Positions 8,836-16,770 of a DNA stretch of 64,000 nt are shown piece after piece. Source of the DNA: JBLHKS01 sp047620505 (lineage in GTDB: Bacteria; Verrucomicrobiota; Verrucomicrobiia; Verrucomicrobiales; DEV007). The stretch covers positions 1-64,000 of the forward strand of contig JBLHKS010000010.1 in assembly GCA_047620505.1 (NCBI GenBank), written 5' to 3'. The first letter of the stretch is position 1. Each line of letters opens with the position of its first letter. The notes beneath the pieces were generated by a model that saw nothing but the letters and a program-made list of their open reading frames with translations, had not been told where the DNA came from and did no database searches. The translations under genes and the position numbers were made by a program.

Positions 8836-11800
8836 ATGCGCGTCCTCATCAGCTACAGCCACGATTCTGACGAACATCGAAAACTCGTCCTCGGGCTGTC
8901 CAACCGCTTGCGAACAAACGAGGGAATCGATGCGCTCATCGATCAGTATTTCGAAAGTCCTTGTCCAAAAGAAGGCTGGCCCGATTGGATGATCAAACAG
9001 ATCAACGAAGCCAACTTCGTGGTTCTGGTCTGCACTGAGTCTTACTACAACCGATTCCATAACCTGGAAGAAGACGCCGATGTCGGGCGAGGCGTTCGCT
9101 GGGAGGCGGTCATCAGCACCAACGAACTCTACGACCAGAAGAACGAATCGACAAAATTCATCCCCGTTGTCTTTCGAGATGAAGATCAAAAGCACGCGCC
9201 GCAGCCTCTGCGTGGTCGCAGCATATACAATGTCGACACTGCTGACGGGTTCGAACTCCTCGTCCGTCACATTCGCGGCCGAAACCGGGTGAAAATGCCT
9301 GAGGTCGCCGAAGCATCCAGCATCCTCGACAACCGGGACAACGCCTTTTCTCTCGAAGCATTCGCGGAATCAACAGCGCCTGTTCCTATTCCGGCCAGCC
9401 TCGCGGTCGATAAATTATTCGAAACATCCGAGCCGCTTACCGGTTTCGACCCCGACCTCCTCGACCGCGTCCAAGCCGCTTGGGAAACCTTCCACCCCCT
9501 CGACAAAATCGAGCGCGTCTCCGAGCCGGATTCCCCTGACTACCTCCACATCTCCCGCACCGAGGCCGGGATCTACGAAGTATTCCCCATCATGGCCTGC
9601 CAGCAGTTGCTGGAGGATGGCGACGACTGGTACGCCGTCCTTGCCGTCGACGAACGCTTCCGAAAGTCCGATCCCCACGTCCGCACCCGCGTCGTCGTCG
9701 AATCCGGGCCGATCGACCCGAAATCCCTCCTCGAAGCGCGGAAACTCGGGCTCATCCTCCAGACCCTGTTCGAATTCCAGGGCTTCATCCACTTCGACGG
9801 CTACCGCAACGCCCAGACGAAGCGCCTCGCTCACGATCCGATCTACCCGCCCAAACTCTACGTCCCTCAGAAGGCCGAAATCATCTCCCCGGGCAAACCC
9901 CGAATCCTCGGCCCCGCGGTCGATGAGATCGAAGCCTGGCTCTGCGATCCCAAAGGCGTCTTCGTCCTCGTCCTCGCCGATCCAGGCGCTGGCAAAACCT
10001 TCCTCCTCCATCAACTCGCCCTCCGCCTCGCCGATCCCGAAAAATCGACCGCGCCCGAGCCGATCCTCATCGAAATGCAGGCCCTCGAAAAAGGCCACTC
10101 CATCGACAGCCTCGTCGCCCAGCATTTCGCCACCCACGACTTCGACGCCCCGGCCAAACCCTTCCGCTACATGCTGCGCGAAGGCCGGATCGCCCTGCTT
10201 TTCGATGGGTTCGACGAACTCGAACTCCGCGCGACCTACGACAAAGCCCTGCTCCACCTCAACGCGATCCTCTCCGCCGCCGAGGGCTCCGGGCACGTCG
10301 TCGTCACCTCGCGCCGCAACCACTTCCTCACCGAGGGCGATCTCCTCCGCCACGTCGGCGAAAAAGTCGCCGCTCTCCCCGGCCACAAAATCATCAAACT
10401 GCCGACCTTCGACAAGCGCGACATCTTCACCTTCTTCCAGCAGCTGCTCGGGTCCGAAGAAGCCGCCGAGAAACGCATCCAGCTTCTCCAACAGGTCGAC
10501 AACCTCATGGGCCTCTCGGAAAACCCGCGGATGCTCGGCTTCATCGCCAATCTCGATGAGTCCGAACTCGCCGCCGCCGCCGGGGCCGATGAAACCATCA
10601 ACTCGGCCACGCTCTATCGGAAAATCCTCGAGCGTTGGTTCGATCAGGAAATCAAACGCCGGAGCCGCCCTGGATCCGCGGATCTGCCGGCCTGGCCGAT
10701 CGAGGATTACTGGAAAATCGTCACCTGCCTCGCGATGGAGCTGTGGAAACGGGACGAAAAGTTCCTCGACCCCGCCGATCTCCAGGTCCCGGTTTCCGAG
10801 AGCCAGATCGGGTTTGCCGTGCCCGCCGACAACCTCGCCACCCGGCTTTCGCAGCTCACCACGATCAACCAGACCGCCGCCGAGGACGCCCATCAGGCCG
10901 GGTCGGCCACCCTCTTGATCAAGGATGAAAAAGATCGCTTCGCCTTCATTCATCGATCCGTGATGGAGTGGCTCGTCGCCAACGAATGCGCTCAGCAGCT
11001 GCCGGAGGATTCGCGGCCGGCGGCGTTGGAGAGCGAAGAGGTTTCCCGCCTGATGGCGGATTTTTTCGCCAGTCTGGCGGGGAAACCCGCAGGAGATTGG
11101 GCGGACGCGGTTTTGCAGGATCCGGAGGCCGATGAGATCGCGAAGAAAAACGCCCTCAAGGTCGAGGAAATGGTTTACAACCGGTTCGGGCATCGGAAGC
11201 AGAACGATGCCCGGGATTTTTCCGGTCAGGATCTGCGCGGAGAGGACTTTTCCGGGCAAACGCTGCTGGCCGCCAATTTCGAGGGGGCAAAGCTGGAGTC
11301 CGCCCAGTTTCAGGGGGCGCAACTGGTTAACGCGCGGTTCGTGGGGGCGGATCTCCGCCAGGCGAATTTCAAAAAGGCCAATCTGACCGGGGCGAATCTG
11401 AAGAACGCCAATCTCTCCCGTGCCAATCTCATGGGCGCAAATTTGACCGGCGCGGACCTTGAGGCCGCCGATTTCGGTTTCGCGAAGCTCCTCGCCGAGG
11501 GCCTCGACACCACGCGACCGCCGATTCTCCCGGTCACCTCTTCACCCCTTCACCAAGTCACCCCGTCTCCCCTCACCGGCGCCGCGCTCAGCCTGCCCGC
11601 TCACCCTCAATTCCTCCCCGCTTCCCCGGTCTATTCCGTCGCTTGGAACCAGCGCAACCTGATCGCCGTTGGAACCGGACCCGGAGACATCTGGATCGCG
11701 GACATTGAATTGGAGGCCGTGATCCGGGTTCTCAAGGGCCATTCGGGCTCTGTCTTGAGCGTGGCGTGGAGCGCCGATGGTCAGCGCCTCGCCAGCGGCT

Positions 11801-13050
11801 CGAATGACAAAACCGTGAGGATCTGGAATCCGGACAGCGCTTCCCAACTCGCCGAACTCAAGGGACATTCCGACTATGTCAGGAGCGTGGCGTGGAGCGC
11901 CGATGGTCAGCGCCTCGCCAGCGGCTCGGATGACAACACCGTGAGGATCTGGAATCCGGACAGCGCTTCCCAACTCGCCGAACTCAAGGGACATTCGAGC
12001 TTTGTCATGAGCGTGGCGTGGAGCGCCGATGGTCAGCGCCTCGCCAGCGGCTCGGAGGACCGCACCGTGAGGATCTGGAATCCGGAGAGCGCTTCCCAAC
12101 TCGCCGAACTCAAGGGACATTCGGGCTCTGTCTGGAGCGTGGCGTGGAGCGCCGATGGTCAGCGCCTCGCCAGCGGCTCTTCTGACAACACCGTGAGGAT
12201 CTGGAATCCGGACAGCGCTTCCCCACTCGCCGAACTCAAGGGCCATTCGGCCTCTGTCAGGAGCGTTGCGTGGAGCGCCGATGGTCAGCGCCTCGCCAGC
12301 GGCTCGGATGACAAAACCGTGAGGATCTGGAATCCGGAGAGCGCTTCCCAACTCGCCGAACTCAAGGGACATTCGGGCTATGTCATGAGCGTGGCGTGGA
12401 GCGCCGATGGTCAGCGCCTCGCCAGCGGCTCGGATGACAACACCGTGAGGATCTGGAATCCGGAGAGCGCTTCCCAACTCGCCGAACTCAAGGGACATTC
12501 CAACTGGGTCATGAGCGTGGCGTGGAGCGCCGATGGAAAGCGCCTCGCCAGCGGCTCTGCCGACAAAACCGTGAGGATCTGGAATCCGGAGAGCGCTTCC
12601 CAACTCGCCGAACTCAAGGGCCATTCGGGCTATGTCATGAGCGTGGCGTGGAGCGCCGATGGTCAGCGCCTCGCCAGCGGCTTTGATGACAACACCGTGA
12701 GGATCTGGAATCCGGAGAGCGCTTCCCAACTCGCCGAACTCAAGGGACATTCGGGCTCTGTCTGGAGCGTGGCGTGGCATCCAGACCAGCAGCTGCTGGC
12801 CAGCGCATCCGCAGACGGCACGATCCGCGTCTGGGACGCCGAAAATGCCAGTTGTCTCGTGATCCTCTATTCCCTCCCCGATGGCGCCTGGGCCGCCTTC
12901 ACCCCGGAGGGCCGCTACCGGCTGAGCGACAACTTCACCAGCGGCTTCTGGCATTCCGTCAATCTCTGCCGCTTCGAACCCGGGGAACTGGATGAATTCC
13001 TGCCCGAAGGAGAGAAACTGGAGATGGGCGCTGAGGAAAAGCTCTTTTGA
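8836..13050 (+). CDS. SEFIR-NACHT-pentapeptide-WD40 NLR-like sensor
   Basis: This 1404-residue protein has the layout of an NLR/STAND sensor. Residues 1-155 are a SEFIR (TIR-like) domain: RVLISYSHDSDEHRKLVLGL, then EGWPDWMIKQINEANFVVLV and RGVRWEAVI. Residues 156-340 are a linker I do not recognise. The NACHT NTPase has Walker A ADPGAGKT at 381-388 and Walker B LLFDGFDEL at 454-462. Pentapeptide repeats span about 794-885. Nine WD40 units of exactly 42 residues span 968-1345, followed by a C-terminal segment with FTPEGRYRL and LCRFEPGEL. Known relatives act in antiphage defence or self/non-self recognition: the propeller senses, NACHT oligomerises and SEFIR signals. The SEFIR output is unknown here. 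Four near or perfect palindromes in the gene argue for long residence. Confidence 0.9.
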   Translation: MRVLISYSHDSDEHRKLVLGLSNRLRTNEGIDALIDQYFESPCPKEGWPDWMIKQINEANFVVLVCTESYYNRFHNLEEDADVGRGVRWEAVISTNELYDQKNESTKFIPVVFRDEDQKHAPQPLRGRSIYNVDTADGFELLVRHIRGRNRVKMPEVAEASSILDNRDNAFSLEAFAESTAPVPIPASLAVDKLFETSEPLTGFDPDLLDRVQAAWETFHPLDKIERVSEPDSPDYLHISRTEAGIYEVFPIMACQQLLEDGDDWYAVLAVDERFRKSDPHVRTRVVVESGPIDPKSLLEARKLGLILQTLFEFQGFIHFDGYRNAQTKRLAHDPIYPPKLYVPQKAEIISPGKPRILGPAVDEIEAWLCDPKGVFVLVLADPGAGKTFLLHQLALRLADPEKSTAPEPILIEMQALEKGHSIDSLVAQHFATHDFDAPAKPFRYMLREGRIALLFDGFDELELRATYDKALLHLNAILSAAEGSGHVVVTSRRNHFLTEGDLLRHVGEKVAALPGHKIIKLPTFDKRDIFTFFQQLLGSEEAAEKRIQLLQQVDNLMGLSENPRMLGFIANLDESELAAAAGADETINSATLYRKILERWFDQEIKRRSRPGSADLPAWPIEDYWKIVTCLAMELWKRDEKFLDPADLQVPVSESQIGFAVPADNLATRLSQLTTINQTAAEDAHQAGSATLLIKDEKDRFAFIHRSVMEWLVANECAQQLPEDSRPAALESEEVSRLMADFFASLAGKPAGDWADAVLQDPEADEIAKKNALKVEEMVYNRFGHRKQNDARDFSGQDLRGEDFSGQTLLAANFEGAKLESAQFQGAQLVNARFVGADLRQANFKKANLTGANLKNANLSRANLMGANLTGADLEAADFGFAKLLAEGLDTTRPPILPVTSSPLHQVTPSPLTGAALSLPAHPQFLPASPVYSVAWNQRNLIAVGTGPGDIWIADIELEAVIRVLKGHSGSVLSVAWSADGQRLASGSNDKTVRIWNPDSASQLAELKGHSDYVRSVAWSADGQRLASGSDDNTVRIWNPDSASQLAELKGHSSFVMSVAWSADGQRLASGSEDRTVRIWNPESASQLAELKGHSGSVWSVAWSADGQRLASGSSDNTVRIWNPDSASPLAELKGHSASVRSVAWSADGQRLASGSDDKTVRIWNPESASQLAELKGHSGYVMSVAWSADGQRLASGSDDNTVRIWNPESASQLAELKGHSNWVMSVAWSADGKRLASGSADKTVRIWNPESASQLAELKGHSGYVMSVAWSADGQRLASGFDDNTVRIWNPESASQLAELKGHSGSVWSVAWHPDQQLLASASADGTIRVWDAENASCLVILYSLPDGAWAAFTPEGRYRLSDNFTSGFWHSVNLCRFEPGELDEFLPEGEKLEMGAEEKLF
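11737..12870 (+). repeat. Nine tandem 126-bp WD40-encoding repeats
   Basis: There are nine in-frame units of exactly 126 bases. Units 1-8 (11737-12744) are almost identical at the DNA level, while unit 9 is divergent. Differences among units 1-8 concentrate at unit residues 4, 5, 7, 23 and 25 (GHSxxVxSVA and SxDxT), with rare changes at 16, 22, 33 and 37. This is the pattern of a recombining, concertedly evolving repeat tract whose variable codons face the same side of the propeller. The tract may be collapsed or expanded in short-read assemblies. Confidence 0.95.
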
Positions 13051-13059
13051 GGAGGCAAT

Positions 13060-13227
13060 CAGAGCGAATCACCGCTTCATCAGCTCGGATTACGACTAAA
13101 TCAGGCCGGATTAAGGCTTCATCAGGCCGGATTAAGGTTTAATTAGGCAGAATCACGGCTCCATCAGGCCGGATTATGACTTCATTAACCCAGATTACGA
13201 CTCCATCAGAGCGAATTACGGCGTGAT
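13060..13227. repeat. Eight tandem 21-bp repeats in an intergenic region
   Basis: Eight consecutive 21-base units begin at 13060, 13081, 13102, 13123, 13144, 13165, 13186 and 13207. The consensus is CAGGCCGGATTA followed by CGGCTTCAT, with imperfect matches between units. A ninth, badly degraded unit may follow at 13228. The array starts 9 bases after the stop of the NLR-like gene and ends before the sulfatase. The period is two helical turns and a multiple of three, but stops interrupt the forward frames. The reverse strand reads a short heptad-like peptide (IRPDG...) that I do not consider a real gene. Confidence 0.85.
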
Positions 13228-13310
13228 TGGCCTCAATTCTGTTTCCGGTGTCCCGGATTTGATTCCAGGCTGTGATTGCATCCGCGGCCGGCAATCTCCA
13301 GAATGCCCCC

Positions 13311-14756
13311 ATGAAAACCCTTTTCACCTGGCTTGGCCTCGTCACGGCGCTAGCAGCTGCTGACCGGCCCAACTTCCTCGTCGTGCTCTGCGATGACCTC
13401 GGCTACGGCGATATCGGCTGCTTCGGCAACGACGTTGTGCAGACCCCGAACATCGACGCCTTCGCCAAGGAAGGTCTGAAGCTGACCGATTGCTACTCGG
13501 CGGCTCCGAACTGCTCGCCTTCGAGAACCGGGCTCATGACCGGCCGAACGCCATGGCGTGTCGGGGTTCACAATTGGATTCCGATGCTTTCGCCGGTGCA
13601 CGTTCGCGAATCGGAAATCACGGTGGCGACGCTCCTTCGTGATGCGGGCTACGCGACCTGCTTGAGCGGGAAATGGCATCTCAACGGGATGTTCAACCTG
13701 ACTGGACCTCAGCCGGACGACCACGGTTTCGAGCACTGGTTCGCGACGCAAAACAACGCGCTGCCGAATCATCGCGATCCCTGGAACTTTGTCAGGAACG
13801 ACATTCCGGTCGGTCCGCTCGAAGGCTACGCTGCGCCGCTCGTTGCGGACGAAGCGCTCTGGTGGTTGCGTGAGGGTCGAGACAAGGAGAAGCCATTTTT
13901 TATCTTTGTTAGTTTCCACGAGCCGCATGAGCCGATCGCGACGGATCCGAAATACGAAAAACTCTACGAGCAATTCGAAGATCCGGCACAGCGCGCGCAT
14001 CACGGCAACATCACCCAGATGGACGCGGCGTTCGGCCGGTTGATGAAGCAGCTCGACGACGATGGGCTGCGCGAATCGACGATGGTGCTTTTCACGAGCG
14101 ACAACGGCCCGGCGATCACCGGGATGCATCCGCATGGCTCATCGGGTCCGTTACGCGATAAAAAGGGCGCGGTTTACGACGGAGGAATCCGCGTGCCCGG
14201 AATTTTACGCTGGCCTGGCCGGATCGAAGCGGGAACGTCGAGCGACACGCCGGTTTGTGGCGTCGATCTTTTGCCGACGCTTTGTGAGCTGGCAGGAGTC
14301 GAAACGCCAACGGATCGAGCGATCGATGGAACGAGTTTCACGCCTGTTTTTGAAGGCAAGCCGATCGAGCGCGAGACTCCGCTCTACTGGCATCTTTACC
14401 ACGCGCCCGGGCCCAAGGTGGCGATGCGTGATGGCGATTGGAAGCTGCTTGCCGACTTGGATATCGAACTGATCGAGCGTCCGCCGAACCTGACAGCCGC
14501 ACAAAACGAGGCAAACAAGATGGCTGAGCTAACCGATTTCCAACTCTACAATCTCAAAGACGACACCGCCGAATCCCAGCAGCTGCTGGAGGCGCAGCCG
14601 GAGCGTTTCGCGGCGATGAAGAAGCGCATGATCGCGCTTTACCGAGAGGTTCGCGACGAGTCTCCGATCTGGCCCGAATGGGAATGGCCGCGTTACGAAG
14701 GCCAACGAATCGAGTGGCCGGCTTACTGGCTTGAGAAGCGAAAGCAGGGTCGTTAG
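13311..14756 (+). CDS. Secreted sulfatase (formylglycine type)
   Basis: This 481-residue sulfatase has a signal peptide MKTLFTWLGLVTALAAA and the metal-binding start NFLVVLCDDLGYGDIGCFG. Its active-site motif is CSPSR with Cys68, to be converted to formylglycine. SGKWHLNG and the second metal site SDNGPAI follow. It would hydrolyse sulfate esters, probably of polysaccharides, outside the cytoplasm. The start at 13311 was preferred over 13272 because it places the signal peptide at the N-terminus. Palindrome copies at 13351 (in the signal peptide) and 14577 encode AAA and QQLL. Confidence 0.93.
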   Translation: MKTLFTWLGLVTALAAADRPNFLVVLCDDLGYGDIGCFGNDVVQTPNIDAFAKEGLKLTDCYSAAPNCSPSRTGLMTGRTPWRVGVHNWIPMLSPVHVRESEITVATLLRDAGYATCLSGKWHLNGMFNLTGPQPDDHGFEHWFATQNNALPNHRDPWNFVRNDIPVGPLEGYAAPLVADEALWWLREGRDKEKPFFIFVSFHEPHEPIATDPKYEKLYEQFEDPAQRAHHGNITQMDAAFGRLMKQLDDDGLRESTMVLFTSDNGPAITGMHPHGSSGPLRDKKGAVYDGGIRVPGILRWPGRIEAGTSSDTPVCGVDLLPTLCELAGVETPTDRAIDGTSFTPVFEGKPIERETPLYWHLYHAPGPKVAMRDGDWKLLADLDIELIERPPNLTAAQNEANKMAELTDFQLYNLKDDTAESQQLLEAQPERFAAMKKRMIALYREVRDESPIWPEWEWPRYEGQRIEWPAYWLEKRKQGR

Positions 14757-14813
14757 GAAATCTCAGCCGCCATAGACGTGCGCAAGTGGCTTTTTAAGCA
14801 GTCGAAATAGCTG

Positions 14814-16652
14814 CTAGATTCGACCAGCCAGAAGTTCCCGCTGGAAGATCAGTTCCTTCGGCAGGTGATCGTACAAACTGAGGTAGAGCTCGGCTTCGGA
14901 TAGCAGTTCACGCCTGAATTCATCCTCGGTCACGGCCATCACTTCATCGAAATCTTCCGCGTCGAATCCCTTCAATCCTTTGAGGTTGAAATCTTTAAGG
15001 TGCGGAATCCAGCCGATCTGGTTTTCATGCCCCGCAACTCGGCCGCGGCATCGGTTCACGATCCACTCTAACACGCGCATATTATCGCCGAACCCGGGCC
15101 AGATGAATTTGCCCTTCGCGTTCTTGCGAAACCAGTTCACGTGGAAGAGCCGCGGGAGATGCCGGATGCGTTTTCGCATGCTAAGCCAGTGTGCGAAATA
15201 GTCGCCCATGTTGTAGCCGCAGAACGGCAGCATCGCGAACGGATCATGCCGAACCTGGCCGACCTCTCCAGCAGCAGCTGCTGTCCGCTCCGATCCCATG
15301 TTCGCCCCGAGGTAGACACCGTGAACCCAGTTAAACGCCTGAAAAACCAGCGGCATCGTTGTCGCTCGTCGACCTCCGAAAACGATCGCGTCGATCGGCA
15401 CGCCTTCCGGATTCTCCCATTCGGGATCGATCGAAGGGCACTGGCTTGCGGGCGCGGTGAAGCGCGCATTCGGATGCGCCGCGGGTGTGCCTTTGTCAGG
15501 GCTCCACGGCTCACCACGCCAGTCAGTCAAGCCGGCCGGCGGCTCTTCGGTTAGACCTTCCCACCAGACATCGCCATCAGCCGTGAGCGCGACGTTCGTG
15601 AAAATCGAGTTCGCTTTCATCGCCTCCATCGCGTTCGGGTTCGACTCCGACGACGTCCCCGGAGCCACGCCGAAGTAGCCAGCTTCCGGATTGATCGCGT
15701 GTAATTTGCCGTCTTCGTGTGGCCAGAGCCAGGCGATGTCGTCGCCGACCGTCGTCACTTTCCAGCCCTTTTTGCGGTACGACTCCGGCGGAATCAGCAT
15801 CGCGAAATTCGTCTTCCCGCAAGCGCTTGGAAACGCGCCGGTTACGTAAGTTTTCGTGCCATCGGGTGACTCGACACCTGTGATCAGCATGTGCTCGGCC
15901 ATCCAACCTTCATCGCGCGCCATCACGCTCGCGATCCTCAGCGCGAGACATTTCTTGCCTAACAAAGCGTTTCCGCCGTAACCGCTTCCGTAAGACCAGA
16001 TCTCGCGGTCATCCGGAAAATGCACGATGTATTTTGTGTCGCTGCAAGGCCACGGCACGTCCTTCTGCCCCTTCCGAAGCGGCGCGCCGACCGAATGCAG
16101 ACACGGCACAAACTCGCCATCGTTTCCGAGTTCCTTGAGCACCTTTTTGCCCATGCGAGTCATGATCCGCATGCTAACCGCCGCGTAGGCCGAGTCTGTC
16201 AGCTGGACGCCGATGATCGAACGCGGTGAGCCGATCGGGCCCATGCTGAACGGCACCACATACAAAGTCCGACCCCGCATCGAGCCCTTGAACACGCCCT
16301 GCAGCGTTTCCTTCATCTCGTCCGGTTGACGCCAGTTGTTAGTCGGGCCGGAGTCGACTTCGCGCTTGCTGCAGATGAAAGTTTGCTCCTCGACCCGCGC
16401 CACATCGTTCGGATCGGACAGCGCGAGATAACTATTTGGACGCTTCTTCGCGCTGAGTTTTCTGAACGTCCCCGCAGCCAGCAGCTGCTGGCAGAGACGA
16501 GTCCACTCGGACTTTGAACCGTCGCACCAGACGACCTCATCAGGCCTACAGAGTTTCTGGACTTCGGCAACCCATTCGAGGAGTCGCGCGTGTTTCGTCG
16601 GAGGCGAATCAGCAGGCATCCGCGAAGATGGCCGGAACGACGGGGGCGACAA
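14814..16652 (-). CDS. pckG: Phosphoenolpyruvate carboxykinase (GTP)
   Basis: This 612-residue protein has the usual length for GTP-dependent PEPCK. It carries the P-loop FPSACGKTNFAMLIP (about residues 272-286), whose cysteine is typical of the GTP enzymes. It also has the substrate-binding segment YGSGYGGNALLGKKC and the C-terminal FHVNWFRKNAKGKFIWPGFG. It converts oxaloacetate and GTP to PEP, CO2 and GDP. The start could be 16652 or the internal Met at 16619. It is convergent with the sulfatase and divergent from the amidohydrolase gene. Palindromes lie at 15272 and 16479. Confidence 0.96.
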   Translation of the reverse strand: MSPPSFRPSSRMPADSPPTKHARLLEWVAEVQKLCRPDEVVWCDGSKSEWTRLCQQLLAAGTFRKLSAKKRPNSYLALSDPNDVARVEEQTFICSKREVDSGPTNNWRQPDEMKETLQGVFKGSMRGRTLYVVPFSMGPIGSPRSIIGVQLTDSAYAAVSMRIMTRMGKKVLKELGNDGEFVPCLHSVGAPLRKGQKDVPWPCSDTKYIVHFPDDREIWSYGSGYGGNALLGKKCLALRIASVMARDEGWMAEHMLITGVESPDGTKTYVTGAFPSACGKTNFAMLIPPESYRKKGWKVTTVGDDIAWLWPHEDGKLHAINPEAGYFGVAPGTSSESNPNAMEAMKANSIFTNVALTADGDVWWEGLTEEPPAGLTDWRGEPWSPDKGTPAAHPNARFTAPASQCPSIDPEWENPEGVPIDAIVFGGRRATTMPLVFQAFNWVHGVYLGANMGSERTAAAAGEVGQVRHDPFAMLPFCGYNMGDYFAHWLSMRKRIRHLPRLFHVNWFRKNAKGKFIWPGFGDNMRVLEWIVNRCRGRVAGHENQIGWIPHLKDFNLKGLKGFDAEDFDEVMAVTEDEFRRELLSEAELYLSLYDHLPKELIFQRELLAGRI

Positions 16653-16770
16653 GTGAAACGTTGTGGGTTTGTCAGGGGTTTCGAAACAGAGCCCAAATGG
16701 CGACTTCTTCCGAAAATTCGATAGCCGTCAATTCGGCTGGACGCCGCGCTTCTTAGTGATTGCTTCAAGC

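Noticed and set aside
9415..11322. Long open frame of 635 codons on the minus strand inside the NLR-like gene
   Set aside because: It is an antisense shadow caused by GC-rich codon use. The plus strand shows clear SEFIR, NACHT and pentapeptide motifs over the same bases, and the minus-strand product is low-complexity Glu/Gly/Asp.
11737..12870. Possible CRISPR array because of regular near-identical repeats
   Set aside because: The repeats are contiguous, in-frame 126-base coding units without spacers, and no cas gene is present.
11542..12954. 470-codon minus-strand frame made of 42-residue repeats
   Set aside because: It is the reverse reading of the WD40-encoding repeats. The repeat structure is fully explained by the plus-strand WD40 units.
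8836..13050. The NLR-like gene as a recent foreign island
   Set aside because: Its base composition looks like its neighbours, it carries four palindrome copies at normal density, and no integrase, tRNA or direct repeats flank it.
13060..13227. Short CRISPR-like array
   Set aside because: The units are directly adjacent, diverged and only 21 bases, with no spacers between them.
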